A program made the position numbers and the translations under genes. The notes under the pieces were generated by a model. It made no database searches and was not told the DNA's origin. It saw nothing but the letters and a program-made list of their open reading frames with translations. A stretch of DNA of 64,000 nt from Paludibacteraceae bacterium. Its GTDB lineage: Bacteria; Bacteroidota; Bacteroidia; Bacteroidales; Paludibacteraceae. This document shows positions 1 through 9,091 of this stretch, piece by piece. Positions within the stretch are counted from its first letter, which is position 1; every line of letters begins with the position of its first letter. The stretch is taken from NCBI GenBank assembly GCA_017527905.1, contig JAFXPK010000032.1:51704-115703 (forward strand), in the 5' to 3' direction.

Positions 1-3000
1 TGGATGGACAACCTCACCATTCACGTGACCAGAGCCGAGGGCCTGGTCGAAGTTTACAACCTTGACGGTGAACTGGTGCATAGCGCCCAAGCCAGCACCA
101 CCGACACGACCAGCTTCACAATGCCCGATTATGGTGCCTATTTCGTCAAGAACGATACGAATACCGTGGAAGTTTGCCTATACAATTATCTCACTTTCAC
201 GGCAGGAGTGGACAGCTGCCGTTTCGCCATAAGACGTAAATCGTCATTGCCATGTAATATCACATACTCTTTGGACCACGGACAGACATGGTCCATATAC
301 TTCTTCAGCGACACGATCACGTTGGCAAAAAAGGGAGACAAAGTTTTATTGCGAGGAAACAATCCGAATGGAGTCTCCTTAAGCTATGACGTTAATGTCA
401 CTAGCCCTGAAAGATATATCCACTTCGACATCATCGATTCCATCGCCGCGAGTGGTAGCGTGATGAGCCTGATAGACAGTACGGGGCGTAAGGATACGAT
501 ACCATCTCAATGGTGCTTCTACGGATTGTTTGCTGGCTGCGACAAGCTGACGCAGGCCCCCGAGCTTCCTGCCACCACACTGGCCGGCCATTGTTACCAG
601 AATATGTTCCAAGGATGCAGTAGCCTGAAACAAGCTCCTGTACTCCCCGCCACCACGCTGACTGACTATTGCTACCAAAATATGTTTTATGGATGCAGTA
701 GCCTGACACAGGCGCCTGCACTTCCTGCCATCGCATTGGCTCCCAGTTGCTACTTCGGTATGTTCTCCCAATGCACTGGTTTGACGCAAGCGCCCGCACT
801 GCCTGCCACCACGCTGGCCTACTATTGCTATGCGGACATGTTTAAAGGTTGCACCAATCTGACGCAAGCGCCGGAACTGCCCGCCACCACGCTGGCCAAC
901 AGTTGCTATGTCGCTATGTTCGCGGATTGTGAGAATCTGTCACAGGCTCCTGCACTCCCCGCCACGAGGTTGTTCAATTATTGCTACCAAAGTATGTTTG
1001 AGGGATGCACCAGCCTGACACAGGCGCCCGCACTGCCCGCCACCACAATGGCCTACTATTGCTACTGCAGAATGTTCGAGCGTTGTAGAGGATTAACGCA
1101 AGCGCCCGAACTGCCAGCCCTCAAATTACATAATGGATGCTACTCCCTTATGTTCGCCGGCTGTACCAGCTTGACGCAGGCGCCGGAACTCCCCGCCACC
1201 ACACTGGTTGATGAGTGCTACAAATACATGTTTAAGAACTGCACCGGCCTGACGCAGGCACCGGAATTGCCCGCCACGAAACTCGTTACGGCTTGTTACG
1301 GACACATGTTTGATGGATGTAGTAATTTATCCTTCATCAAGGTCAACTTCACGAATTGGGTCACATGGTATTCCGATACGGATGATGAAGACACCTGGGT
1401 CAAAAACGTTGCTCCTACCGGCACATTCATCTGTCCGAAGGATTTGACTGTACAATATGGCGTCAATAGAATTCCGGAGGGATGGAATGTGCAGTTCATC
1501 AAGGAGGAGGTGGTCTTCTCCGCTTGGGGTGAGGATCTTACCCTCCGCGTGGTCGGTGCCGAGGGTCTCGTCGAGGTCTATGACGCCAACGGAGAACTGT
1601 TGCACAATGCGCAGGCCAGCTTCGAAGACACGACCAGCTTCTTAATGCCCGACTACGGAGTTTACGTCGTCAAGACAGACTCTGACAGCGTGCGGGTTAG
1701 TTTATACAACTACCTTACCCTTACCCCGGAGCGGGTAGGATTGGGTTTCTCCGTGGAATCCAACACCTGGCCGACAAGTATGGATTTCCCTACTATCCAA
1801 TACTCGTTGGACAATGGACGGACATGGGATACGCTTTCTGTCGGCCATGAAATCTCTTTGGAAAAGAAAGGGGCCAAAGTCCTCTTGAGGGGAGATAATC
1901 CTGATGGATTCTCACAGAGTAGCAATGCCTATGTGTACTTTAAGTTGCGGGGATCCTTCTCCGCAAGCGGTAGCGTGATGAGCCTCGTCGACAGTACGGC
2001 TACAAGTATGGTGGTTCCAACCTCTGGTTGCTTCTACGGCTTGTTCCAGAATTGCACCAGTCTGACGCAGGCGCCTGAACTGCCCGCCACCACATTGGCG
2101 GATAGTTGTTATGCGAAGATGTTCAACGGTTGCACCAGTCTGACGCAAGCGCCTGAACTGCCCGCCACGACGCTGGCCAAGTATTGCTATGACGGAATCT
2201 TCAGCGGTTGCACCAGCTTGACGCAAGCGCCTGAGCTCTCCGCTACCACATTGGCCGATTATTGTTACCGCAATATGTTCAGCGGTTGTACCAGCCTGAC
2301 GCAAGCGCCCGTGCTGGCGGTCACGTCACTGGTTGCCGGTTGCTACTATGGAATGTTTAGTGGATGCACCGGCCTGACGCAAACGCCTGAATTGCCCGCC
2401 ACCACGCTGGCTAACAGTTGCTACTATGAAATGTTCATGGGTTGTGCGAACCTGACACAGGCACCTGAACTCTCCGCCACGACGTTGGCTGCCAACTGTT
2501 ACGCCGGAATGTTTGAGGAATGCCGCATCTTGCCGCAGGCGCCGGTACTGCCTGCCACTACATTGGCTTACGGTTGCTACAGCCGCATGTTCTATAATTG
2601 CGATAGCCTGACGCAGACGCCTGAACTGCCTGCCACCACATTGGCTGGTAGTTGCTACGAAGCTATGTTCTCTGCGTGCAATAAACTGACGCAGGCACCG
2701 GTACTGCCCGCCACCACGCTGGCACCTTTCTGCTATAAAAACATGTTCTCGGGCTGCCTCTCTTTCACGCAAGCGCCTGAACTTCCTGCCACCACGATGG
2801 AACATTCTTGCTACTATGGGATGTTCGATAATTGCCCGAAACTGACGCAGGCGCCGGCACTTCCGGCCACCAAGTTGTCTGAATACTGCTATGCGTTCAT
2901 GTTCTCCCGTTGTTCTACCATCACGCAGGCGCCGGAGATGTCCGCTACCGATTTCGCGGAGTTCAGTTGTCAATACATGTTCAACTCCTGCACCAGCCTG

Positions 3001-5946
3001 ACGCAGGCGCCTGAACTGCTCGCCACCACAATGCCAGACTATAGCCTCACACTCATGTTCAATGACTGTGAGAACCTTTCTTACATCAAGGTCCACTTCA
3101 CCGAGTGGGCTATGTGGGACGAAGTGTATAACACCTGGGTTGCTGGTGTCGCTCCTGCCGGTACATTTGTCTGTCCGAGAGAATTGCCCGTGAAATATGG
3201 AGAGGGCAGGATCCCTGTGGGTTGGGAGGTGCGATATATCGGTGAGGGGGAGGTGCCCGATTCGGTCTCTTTCTCCGTTTGGACGGAGGACCGTACCATC
3301 CATGTGATCGGTGCCGAGGGGCTCATCGAGGTCTATGACGCCAACGGGGAACTGTTGCAAAACGCGCAGGCTACCACCGACACGACCAGCTTCTTAATGC
3401 CCGACTACGGAGTCTACGTCGTCAAGTCCGACACTGACAGCGTGAGAGTTGTCTTGTGCGACTACCTCACCTTCACAGCCGAACAGGACGGTGCTAATTT
3501 CACGTTAAAATATAAGCTAAACTATAATTCGCTGAATCCTAATGAGGAGAAACCTAATCTCCTATACTCATTGGACGGTGGCAAGTCATGGATTAGAGCC
3601 ACCTACGGGGAGGCAGTCATTTTGAAGAATAAAGGCGACAAGGCGCTGCTAAAGGGAATTAACCTGGAAGGATTCTCCCGAAGCAGCGATGGCTACGCTT
3701 ACTTCGAGTTGCGAGGCTCCATCGCGGCGAGCGGTAGCGTGATGAGCCTGATAAGTGACACTGCGGACAGCGATGTGATACCGAACGCAGGTTGCTTCTA
3801 CGGCTTGTTCTACAACTGCTCTAGTCTGAAGCAGGCACCGAAACTTCCAGCCACCACGCTGACGGAGAGTTGTTATGCGGAGATGTTTTACGGATGCCGT
3901 GGACTGACGGAGGCTCCTGAACTGCCCGCCACGACGTTGGTCAACAACTGCTACCAAGAAATGTTTTATGGATGCAAGGGGCTGACGCGGACACCGGACC
4001 TTCCCGCTACCACATTGGCCGATTATTGCTACTCGGACATGTTCAGGAACTGTACCAGCCTGACGCAAATAGTCGCATTGCCCGTCACCACTTTGGCTGG
4101 CTATTGCTATAACGGAATGTTTAGGGGTTGTACGGCCTTGACGCAGGCGCCTGAACTCCCAGCCGACACGCTGGCGGTGGGTTGTTATACGGACATGTTT
4201 AACAGTTGTAGTAGCCTGACGCAGACGCCGGAGCTTTCCTCCACCACGCTGGCGAAGAATTGCTACTACGGGATGTTTAAGGAATGTACGAATCTGACGC
4301 AGGCACCGGTGCTCCCGGCAACGACATTAGCGGGTAATTGCTACTATAGGATGTTCGAAGGTTGCCTTAGCTTGACGCAGGCGCCGGAGCTCCCTGCCAC
4401 CACGCTGGCTTACGGTTGCTATTATGAAATGTTCAAAAGCTGCGTTGGGCTGACGCAGGCACCTCTGCTCCCAAGTACCCAAATGGCTGGGCATTGCTAC
4501 CGTGGCATGTTCTCGGGGTGCACCGGCCTCACGCAAGCGCCTGAACTTCCTGCCACCACGCTGGCTGGCTATTGCTACTACGGGATGTTCGATAATTGTG
4601 TGAGCCTGTCGCAGGCACCGGCACTTCCGGCCACTAAACTGGCGGAATACTGCTATGCGTTCATGTTCTCCCGTTGCTCCACCCTCACACAGGCGCCTGT
4701 AATGTCCGCTACCGATTTTGTGGAGTTCAGTTGCCAATACATGTTCAACTCCTGCACCAGCCTGACGCAGGCGCCTGAACTGCTCGCCACCACAATGCCT
4801 GACTATAGCTGCATGCTTATGTTCAATGATTGTGGGAATCTTTCCTACATCAAGGTCCACTTCACCGAATGGCCAAAGTGGGAAGATGAAGCCATTTATG
4901 ACAAATGGGTGGTCGACGTTGCTCCATCTGGCACATTTGTCTGCCCGAGAGAATTGGCTGTGGAATATGGAGTCAATAGGATCCCGGAGGGCTGGGAGGT
5001 GCAGTTCATCGAGCCGGAGATTGTGGATGCCAACTACCTTACATTCACGGTGCTGGAGGATAGTTCCTCCATCACGGCGACGGACGTCAAAGGGGAGGAT
5101 GCCGGCAAGTTGAGAAGCCTATCGCTAAAGGATACGGATCTGCGCTATTCCCTCGATGGCGGCAAAACGTGGAACGTGATGGAAAACGGTGTGCCGGTTC
5201 TCTTGCCGAAGGCGGGTGATAGCGTCATGCTCAAGGGTTATAACCCTGATGGACTATCGAACTATACCGACCGCATACGCTTCGAGATGAGGGGCAAGCT
5301 GGCTGCGAGCGGTAGCGTGATGAGCCTGATAGACAATTCGGGCAAAACGACGGATATACCGAACTCCTACTGCTTCGCCAACCTCTTCGATGGATGCGGA
5401 AGCCTGACGCAGGCGCCTGAACTGCCTTCCACTGTGCTGAAGCCGCACTGCTATTTCGCGATGTTCCGCAACTGTACTTCCTTACAGTCTGTCTCCATGC
5501 TCCCTGCGGCGGAATTGACGGAGGGCTGCTACGAGGAGATGTTCTATGGCTGCGAAAACCTCTCCGAGATTGAGGTGGCCTTCACGGACTGGGCGGACGG
5601 CACCACGGATTGGATGTACGGAGTCGCTCCGTCCGGCACCTTCACCTGCCCTGACGCCCTCGCCGAGAAGATGAGCGCCAGCAACATTCCGGAAGGATGG
5701 TTGCTTCCTTCCGGCGAAGAAGTCACCAACGAGGAGGACACCGCTTCCTGTGGCATCTCTGTTTGGACGGAAAACGGAACCATCTGCGTGCGTGGGGCGG
5801 AGGGTGCTATCGAAGTGTTCGGAGTCAAAGGTGAATTGATACGTACCTTGCGTGGAAATGCTTCAGGGACTGTGCGCTTCAACATGCCTGCGGGCAGGGT
5901 TTATATCCTCAAGATCGGCGCACAACGCGTGAAGGTGTTACTGTGA
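1..5946 (+). CDS. Giant BspA-like leucine-rich-repeat surface protein (5' end outside window)
   Basis: The reading frame is open from base 1, so the N-terminus and signal peptide are missing; 1981 residues are visible. It is built of four modules, each with a ~55-residue Por-tail-like strand unit (VWTEDRTIHV... GVYVVK...), a ~100-residue sandwich unit (YSLDGGKTW, ASGSVMSLI), an array of 26-residue repeats of the type LTQAPELPATTLAxxCYxxMFxGCTS, and a cap ending GTFxCP...IPEGW. The arrays hold about 11, 14, 14 and 3 repeats (from about 513, 2029, 3793 and 5371). The protein ends in a tail of the same type (VYILKIG...KVLL), consistent with T9SS sorting. BspA-like proteins are known cell-surface adhesins; the ligand here is unknown. 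Family assignment is firm, the export route is inferred. Confidence 0.85.
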   Translation, partial: WMDNLTIHVTRAEGLVEVYNLDGELVHSAQASTTDTTSFTMPDYGAYFVKNDTNTVEVCLYNYLTFTAGVDSCRFAIRRKSSLPCNITYSLDHGQTWSIYFFSDTITLAKKGDKVLLRGNNPNGVSLSYDVNVTSPERYIHFDIIDSIAASGSVMSLIDSTGRKDTIPSQWCFYGLFAGCDKLTQAPELPATTLAGHCYQNMFQGCSSLKQAPVLPATTLTDYCYQNMFYGCSSLTQAPALPAIALAPSCYFGMFSQCTGLTQAPALPATTLAYYCYADMFKGCTNLTQAPELPATTLANSCYVAMFADCENLSQAPALPATRLFNYCYQSMFEGCTSLTQAPALPATTMAYYCYCRMFERCRGLTQAPELPALKLHNGCYSLMFAGCTSLTQAPELPATTLVDECYKYMFKNCTGLTQAPELPATKLVTACYGHMFDGCSNLSFIKVNFTNWVTWYSDTDDEDTWVKNVAPTGTFICPKDLTVQYGVNRIPEGWNVQFIKEEVVFSAWGEDLTLRVVGAEGLVEVYDANGELLHNAQASFEDTTSFLMPDYGVYVVKTDSDSVRVSLYNYLTLTPERVGLGFSVESNTWPTSMDFPTIQYSLDNGRTWDTLSVGHEISLEKKGAKVLLRGDNPDGFSQSSNAYVYFKLRGSFSASGSVMSLVDSTATSMVVPTSGCFYGLFQNCTSLTQAPELPATTLADSCYAKMFNGCTSLTQAPELPATTLAKYCYDGIFSGCTSLTQAPELSATTLADYCYRNMFSGCTSLTQAPVLAVTSLVAGCYYGMFSGCTGLTQTPELPATTLANSCYYEMFMGCANLTQAPELSATTLAANCYAGMFEECRILPQAPVLPATTLAYGCYSRMFYNCDSLTQTPELPATTLAGSCYEAMFSACNKLTQAPVLPATTLAPFCYKNMFSGCLSFTQAPELPATTMEHSCYYGMFDNCPKLTQAPALPATKLSEYCYAFMFSRCSTITQAPEMSATDFAEFSCQYMFNSCTSLTQAPELLATTMPDYSLTLMFNDCENLSYIKVHFTEWAMWDEVYNTWVAGVAPAGTFVCPRELPVKYGEGRIPVGWEVRYIGEGEVPDSVSFSVWTEDRTIHVIGAEGLIEVYDANGELLQNAQATTDTTSFLMPDYGVYVVKSDTDSVRVVLCDYLTFTAEQDGANFTLKYKLNYNSLNPNEEKPNLLYSLDGGKSWIRATYGEAVILKNKGDKALLKGINLEGFSRSSDGYAYFELRGSIAASGSVMSLISDTADSDVIPNAGCFYGLFYNCSSLKQAPKLPATTLTESCYAEMFYGCRGLTEAPELPATTLVNNCYQEMFYGCKGLTRTPDLPATTLADYCYSDMFRNCTSLTQIVALPVTTLAGYCYNGMFRGCTALTQAPELPADTLAVGCYTDMFNSCSSLTQTPELSSTTLAKNCYYGMFKECTNLTQAPVLPATTLAGNCYYRMFEGCLSLTQAPELPATTLAYGCYYEMFKSCVGLTQAPLLPSTQMAGHCYRGMFSGCTGLTQAPELPATTLAGYCYYGMFDNCVSLSQAPALPATKLAEYCYAFMFSRCSTLTQAPVMSATDFVEFSCQYMFNSCTSLTQAPELLATTMPDYSCMLMFNDCGNLSYIKVHFTEWPKWEDEAIYDKWVVDVAPSGTFVCPRELAVEYGVNRIPEGWEVQFIEPEIVDANYLTFTVLEDSSSITATDVKGEDAGKLRSLSLKDTDLRYSLDGGKTWNVMENGVPVLLPKAGDSVMLKGYNPDGLSNYTDRIRFEMRGKLAASGSVMSLIDNSGKTTDIPNSYCFANLFDGCGSLTQAPELPSTVLKPHCYFAMFRNCTSLQSVSMLPAAELTEGCYEEMFYGCENLSEIEVAFTDWADGTTDWMYGVAPSGTFTCPDALAEKMSASNIPEGWLLPSGEEVTNEEDTASCGISVWTENGTICVRGAEGAIEVFGVKGELIRTLRGNASGTVRFNMPAGRVYILKIGAQRVKVLL
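513..5607 (+). repeat. Four arrays of 78-bp (26-codon) leucine-rich repeats
   Basis: Starts of adjacent units lie exactly 78 bp apart (for example ctgacgca at 2062 and 2140). About 42 units sit in four blocks separated by sandwich and cap domains. The last three units of blocks 2 and 3 are almost the same, which points to duplication of whole modules inside the gene. Confidence 0.85.
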
Positions 5947-5972
5947 GGCTTGGGGTATTGTAGGACTTAAAG

Positions 5973-6007
5973 GAAAGGCGGACAACATTGCGCATTGTCT
6001 GCCTTTC
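5973..6007. terminator. Terminator hairpin between convergent genes
   Basis: Inverted repeat with a 13-bp stem (5973-5985 with 5995-6007, one G-U pair) and a 9-nt loop. It lies between the stop of the surface protein and the stop of the convergent AlkD-like gene. The following T-run is weak (ttatttctt), so it may work in both directions. Confidence 0.6.
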
Positions 6008-6712
6008 TTATTTCTTCAGGTATGCCTTCCGCTCCTCTTCCGGGAATTTCTCGATGGCGTATCTCAGGGTGGTCCTTGGCATTGTCTGGTAGCGGGTGGA
6101 GAGGTACTCTTTTAGCTTCCCGGCATCCTTCTTCCCCGCCTCCCGCAGGAGCCAGCCCGTCGCTTTCTGGATGAGGTCGTGCGGGTGGTGGAGCAGTATG
6201 TCCGCTATTCGGAAGGTGTCGTCGGTCTCTCCGTTACGGATGAACTTCATGGTGCTGACGATGCCGATGCGTTGCTCCCAGATGGTCTTGCCCTTCTCCG
6301 CCAGTTCGTAGAGTAGGGCACGGTCTTTGTCGAGGAGCCACGTGCCGATGATCTCGTAGCAGGTGAGGTCGACGAGGTCCCAGTTGTTGATATGGGCGGT
6401 GTGGCTGAGGTAGAAATCCACGCACCTCTTCCGCATGTCGGGATCGCCCTTCGCATGGCTGAAGATCTGTATGAGTATCAGCAGCGCCGCTAGGCGGATT
6501 TCGTGGTAGGGGGAGGCGACGCACTCCTCCAACTCGTCGAAGCTGGTGCTCTTCCATTGTTGCTTGACGATCTCCCTGGTCGTGGGCACTTTAATCCCCA
6601 GGAAGAGGTCTCCCTCCCCGTATTGCCCCGGCCCTGTCTTGAAGAAGCGGGAGAGGTGGCGGGCTTGCGCCTCGTCCTTGTGCGCCATCAGTATCTTCGC
6701 TAACTCGCTCAT
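6008..6712 (-). CDS. AlkD-like DNA alkylation repair protein (HEAT-like repeats)
   Basis: A 234-residue, all-helical protein of the AlkD/AlkC-type glycosylase superfamily. Visible hallmarks are the early GxKVPTTREIVKQ helix, NNWDLVD in the middle with the Trp and Asp expected at the active site, WEQRIGIVST with the Arg, and the late GWLLREAGKKD helix. The family removes N3- and N7-alkylated purines from DNA by stacking HEAT-like helices along the duplex. Length fits the family (about 220-240). It is convergent with the surface protein and 18 bp downstream of the next minus-strand gene, so the two may be co-transcribed. Confidence 0.85.
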   Translation of the reverse strand: MSELAKILMAHKDEAQARHLSRFFKTGPGQYGEGDLFLGIKVPTTREIVKQQWKSTSFDELEECVASPYHEIRLAALLILIQIFSHAKGDPDMRKRCVDFYLSHTAHINNWDLVDLTCYEIIGTWLLDKDRALLYELAEKGKTIWEQRIGIVSTMKFIRNGETDDTFRIADILLHHPHDLIQKATGWLLREAGKKDAGKLKEYLSTRYQTMPRTTLRYAIEKFPEEERKAYLKK

Positions 6713-6730
6713 ATGCGCTGCGGGTCGTGT

Positions 6731-7840
6731 TTATTGGTTCTCCTTGAAGAATTCCTGCATCTTCTGGCACAGGACGTCCATCTTCCCTTTATTCCCCTTG
6801 TTGTTGTAGATTTTTGTGAACTCCTCGTGGAACTCGATGAACGTCAGCTTGCCGCATTTCTTGTTCTTGCCGTTGTAGCTGCAGAGGCGGTTCTCCAGCT
6901 CGATCTGGTATAGTTCGTTGCCCCCTTTCTCCTTGCAGTAGGCCAAGTATAGGGAGGAGCAGAGGAAGTCTCTGAAACACTCATCCTTCTTGCCCGATCC
7001 TTTCAGGAAATGCTCGATGAAGGGCTGACAGAGGGATTGGAAGAACGGATGCTCGCATTTGGCGTTCGCGTGGCAGCTCCAGCTGTCGTATACCATGCCG
7101 CATCCGGTCTGGAACAGCGTGCTCGATTTCTTTTTGTTTTCGTAGGTGCGGATGGTGTGCCGGAAGTCGAATGGAGAGACTTTGGCGGTGATATACGCGT
7201 ACGGTTTCTTCGTCTTGTTGTTCAGCCAGGTGAATTGCTCGTTGATGACCTGGTCCACCCAAGTGAGGTAGGAGGTGATGAGCGGAGAGAGTTCCGCTAT
7301 GTTGTTGTCGTAGCGGATGACGCTGGCGAACTCTTCCAGCATGGGCAAGGCGACTTTCATGAGGGAGTCCCCTTTGCGGCTGACGCCTGTGTATCGGGGG
7401 TCCTTCTCGATGTGCCCTGATTTGTAGCGGTAGAAGTAGGAGGCGGCGCTCAGCTCGCTCAAGTCATCCTCCACCGTGTTCAGCCATTCCACGAGCTTGT
7501 AGCTGGTGTATTTGGCGGTGTTGATGGTGCCGATCGTGGAATTGTATAGGTTGGAGAAGTCCCAAGGGGAGGTGAAGTTCAGCGCGTCGTTGCTTCCCTT
7601 GACGTTCTTCTTCTGGCTCTCGTTCTGGTAGGTGCGGATGGAGTTCGCCAGCAGGAGGAATCCGTTCACGTTCGAGAATTCGACGTTGGAATAGCTGCTT
7701 TTGAAGAATTCGTCCTCCCGCCAGTATTTGTTCGTCTCGTTCGTTTTGCCTTGCGCCATTGCGCCTTGGCATCCGATGACCACTAACGCCGCGACGAGAA
7801 ATGCCTTTTTCACCCTTGATGTTTGTCTGAATCTATTCAT
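6731..7840 (-). CDS. Exported protein of unknown function
   Basis: A 369-residue protein with a clear signal peptide (basic start, hydrophobic stretch, cleavage near GAMAQ about residue 30). The rest is hydrophilic and helical, rich in Tyr, Asn and Lys, with several Cys in the last third (GCGMVYDSWSCHANAKC, CSSLYLAYC) that suggest disulfides or metal binding. I do not recognise a family. It lies 18 bp upstream of the AlkD-like gene on the same strand. Exported to the periplasm or beyond; function unknown. Confidence 0.7.
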   Translation of the reverse strand: MNRFRQTSRVKKAFLVAALVVIGCQGAMAQGKTNETNKYWREDEFFKSSYSNVEFSNVNGFLLLANSIRTYQNESQKKNVKGSNDALNFTSPWDFSNLYNSTIGTINTAKYTSYKLVEWLNTVEDDLSELSAASYFYRYKSGHIEKDPRYTGVSRKGDSLMKVALPMLEEFASVIRYDNNIAELSPLITSYLTWVDQVINEQFTWLNNKTKKPYAYITAKVSPFDFRHTIRTYENKKKSSTLFQTGCGMVYDSWSCHANAKCEHPFFQSLCQPFIEHFLKGSGKKDECFRDFLCSSLYLAYCKEKGGNELYQIELENRLCSYNGKNKKCGKLTFIEFHEEFTKIYNNKGNKGKMDVLCQKMQEFFKENQ

Positions 7841-8023
7841 GATATTGGACTCTTATTTGTTTGTTATATATACTATACGCTCACTTTTAAGATGCAATAT
7901 TCGTTATTTTTATCGGTTTTTCCAACTGCCATTTGCTTATTTTACCCTATTGATTGATATTTTTATATGAATTTTAATAAAAATATATTCCGCGAAAAAA
8001 ATAAAATAAAAAAGGCTTTTCGT

Positions 8024-8054
8024 TTTGTCAGGTGAGAAATCGGACTTATCTTTG
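8024..8054 (+). promoter_or_regulatory. Bacteroidetes-type promoter, orphan
   Basis: TTTG at 8024-8027, 19 bp, then TATCTTTG at 8047-8054: a full match to -33 TTTG / -7 TAnnTTTG. Transcription should start near 8060, but the next gene begins at 8238 and a terminator lies between. Confidence 0.65.
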
Positions 8055-8059
8055 TGACG

Positions 8060-8136
8060 CAAACAAAACAGGTAGATTTTTTCATAGTTAAGGTGGGTGT
8101 GCAGAAGTCGGGAGATTTTTGCACACTAATTTTTTT
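8060..8136 (+). ncRNA. Candidate ~75-nt small RNA or kdsB leader
   Basis: Bounded by a full-consensus promoter (8024-8054) and an intrinsic-terminator-like hairpin (8097-8136), with no convincing reading frame inside. It could be an independent small RNA or an attenuated leader of kdsB. The 5' end is inferred from promoter spacing. Confidence 0.4.
8097..8136 (+). terminator. Intrinsic terminator upstream of kdsB
   Basis: GTGTGCA (8097-8103) pairs perfectly with TGCACAC (8120-8126) across a 16-nt loop and is followed by taa and seven T residues (8130-8136). Confidence 0.5.
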
Positions 8137-8209
8137 GTCCGATTGCCTATGAAAACGCCTCCTTCCCCTTTATTTTCTTCCTAATTTTTCTTACTCTCTA
8201 CATTATTGT

Positions 8210-8217
8210 TACCTTTG
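8210..8217 (+). promoter_or_regulatory. -7 element for kdsB
   Basis: TACCTTTG matches TAnnTTTG 20 bp before the kdsB ATG. The -33 position is only T-rich, so this is a partial promoter. Confidence 0.4.
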
Positions 8218-8237
8218 CTCATCTTAATGAAGATATT

Positions 8238-9017
8238 ATGGATAAGAGTGATTTTATAGGGATAATCCCTGCCAGATATGCCTCCTCCCGTTTCCCGGGC
8301 AAGCCTTTGGTGAAGATCGGCGGGAAGAGTATGATCCAACGTGTGTATGAGCAGGTCTCCAAGGTGCTGGACTGCGTCTATGTGGCGACGGACGACACCC
8401 GTATCTCTGAGGCGGTCACCGCTTTCGGCGGCAAGGTGATGATGACCTCCGACCAGCACAAGAGCGGTACGGACCGTTGCTTCGAGGCTTATGTCAAGTC
8501 GGGGACGGGTAGGAGAGTGATCGTGAATATCCAAGGCGATGAACCCTTCATCCAACCGAAGCAGATAGAGCGTCTGTGCGCTTGCTTCGATGACCCGGGA
8601 ACGCAGCTGGCTACGCTCGTCAAGCCCTTCAAGGCGGAGGATGGCGTCGAGGCGCTGTTCAACCCTAACACCCCGAAGGTGGTGCTGAACAAGAACAGCG
8701 AGGCGATTTATTTCAGCCGCTCGGTCATTCCGTACAAGCGTGGGGCGGAGGAGAAGGAGTGGCTCTCCCGCCATCAGTATTACAAGCATATCGGACTCTA
8801 CGCTTACCGTAGCGATGTGCTGGCCGAGATCACGAAGTTGCCTCAATCTTCGCTGGAGCTGGCGGAGTCGCTGGAGCAGTTGCGCTGGATCGAGAACGGC
8901 TACAAGATCAAGGTGGGCATCACCGAGATGGAGACCATAGGCATCGACACGCCTGACGATCTGTTGCGCGCGGAGCAGTTCCTCCGTAGCCGTGAACAGC
9001 AGGGCGAATCGTTTTGA
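8238..9017 (+). CDS. kdsB: 3-deoxy-manno-octulosonate cytidylyltransferase (CMP-Kdo synthetase)
   Basis: Activates Kdo with CTP to give CMP-Kdo for the lipid A inner core; cytosolic. The 259-residue length is normal. N-terminal IIPARYASSRFPGKPL is the nucleotide-binding signature. VATDDTRI, NIQGDEPFI, HIGLYAYR and LEQLRWIENG are all present, as is a typical end (IDTPDDLLRAE). The ATG at 8238 sits directly before the conserved start. It is followed after 74 bp by the M16 and AlaX-like genes on the same strand. Confidence 0.95.
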   Translation: MDKSDFIGIIPARYASSRFPGKPLVKIGGKSMIQRVYEQVSKVLDCVYVATDDTRISEAVTAFGGKVMMTSDQHKSGTDRCFEAYVKSGTGRRVIVNIQGDEPFIQPKQIERLCACFDDPGTQLATLVKPFKAEDGVEALFNPNTPKVVLNKNSEAIYFSRSVIPYKRGAEEKEWLSRHQYYKHIGLYAYRSDVLAEITKLPQSSLELAESLEQLRWIENGYKIKVGITEMETIGIDTPDDLLRAEQFLRSREQQGESF

Positions 9018-9091
9018 TTGATTGTTTTGAATGGATATGAAAAATAGGGTTGAGATGGATTGTTGGAACCCTCATAAATTTGTGAAGGCAT

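Noticed and set aside
2326..3360. 344-codon minus-strand open frame opposite the leucine-rich repeats
   Set aside because: Repeats the 26-codon period of the real gene in antisense.
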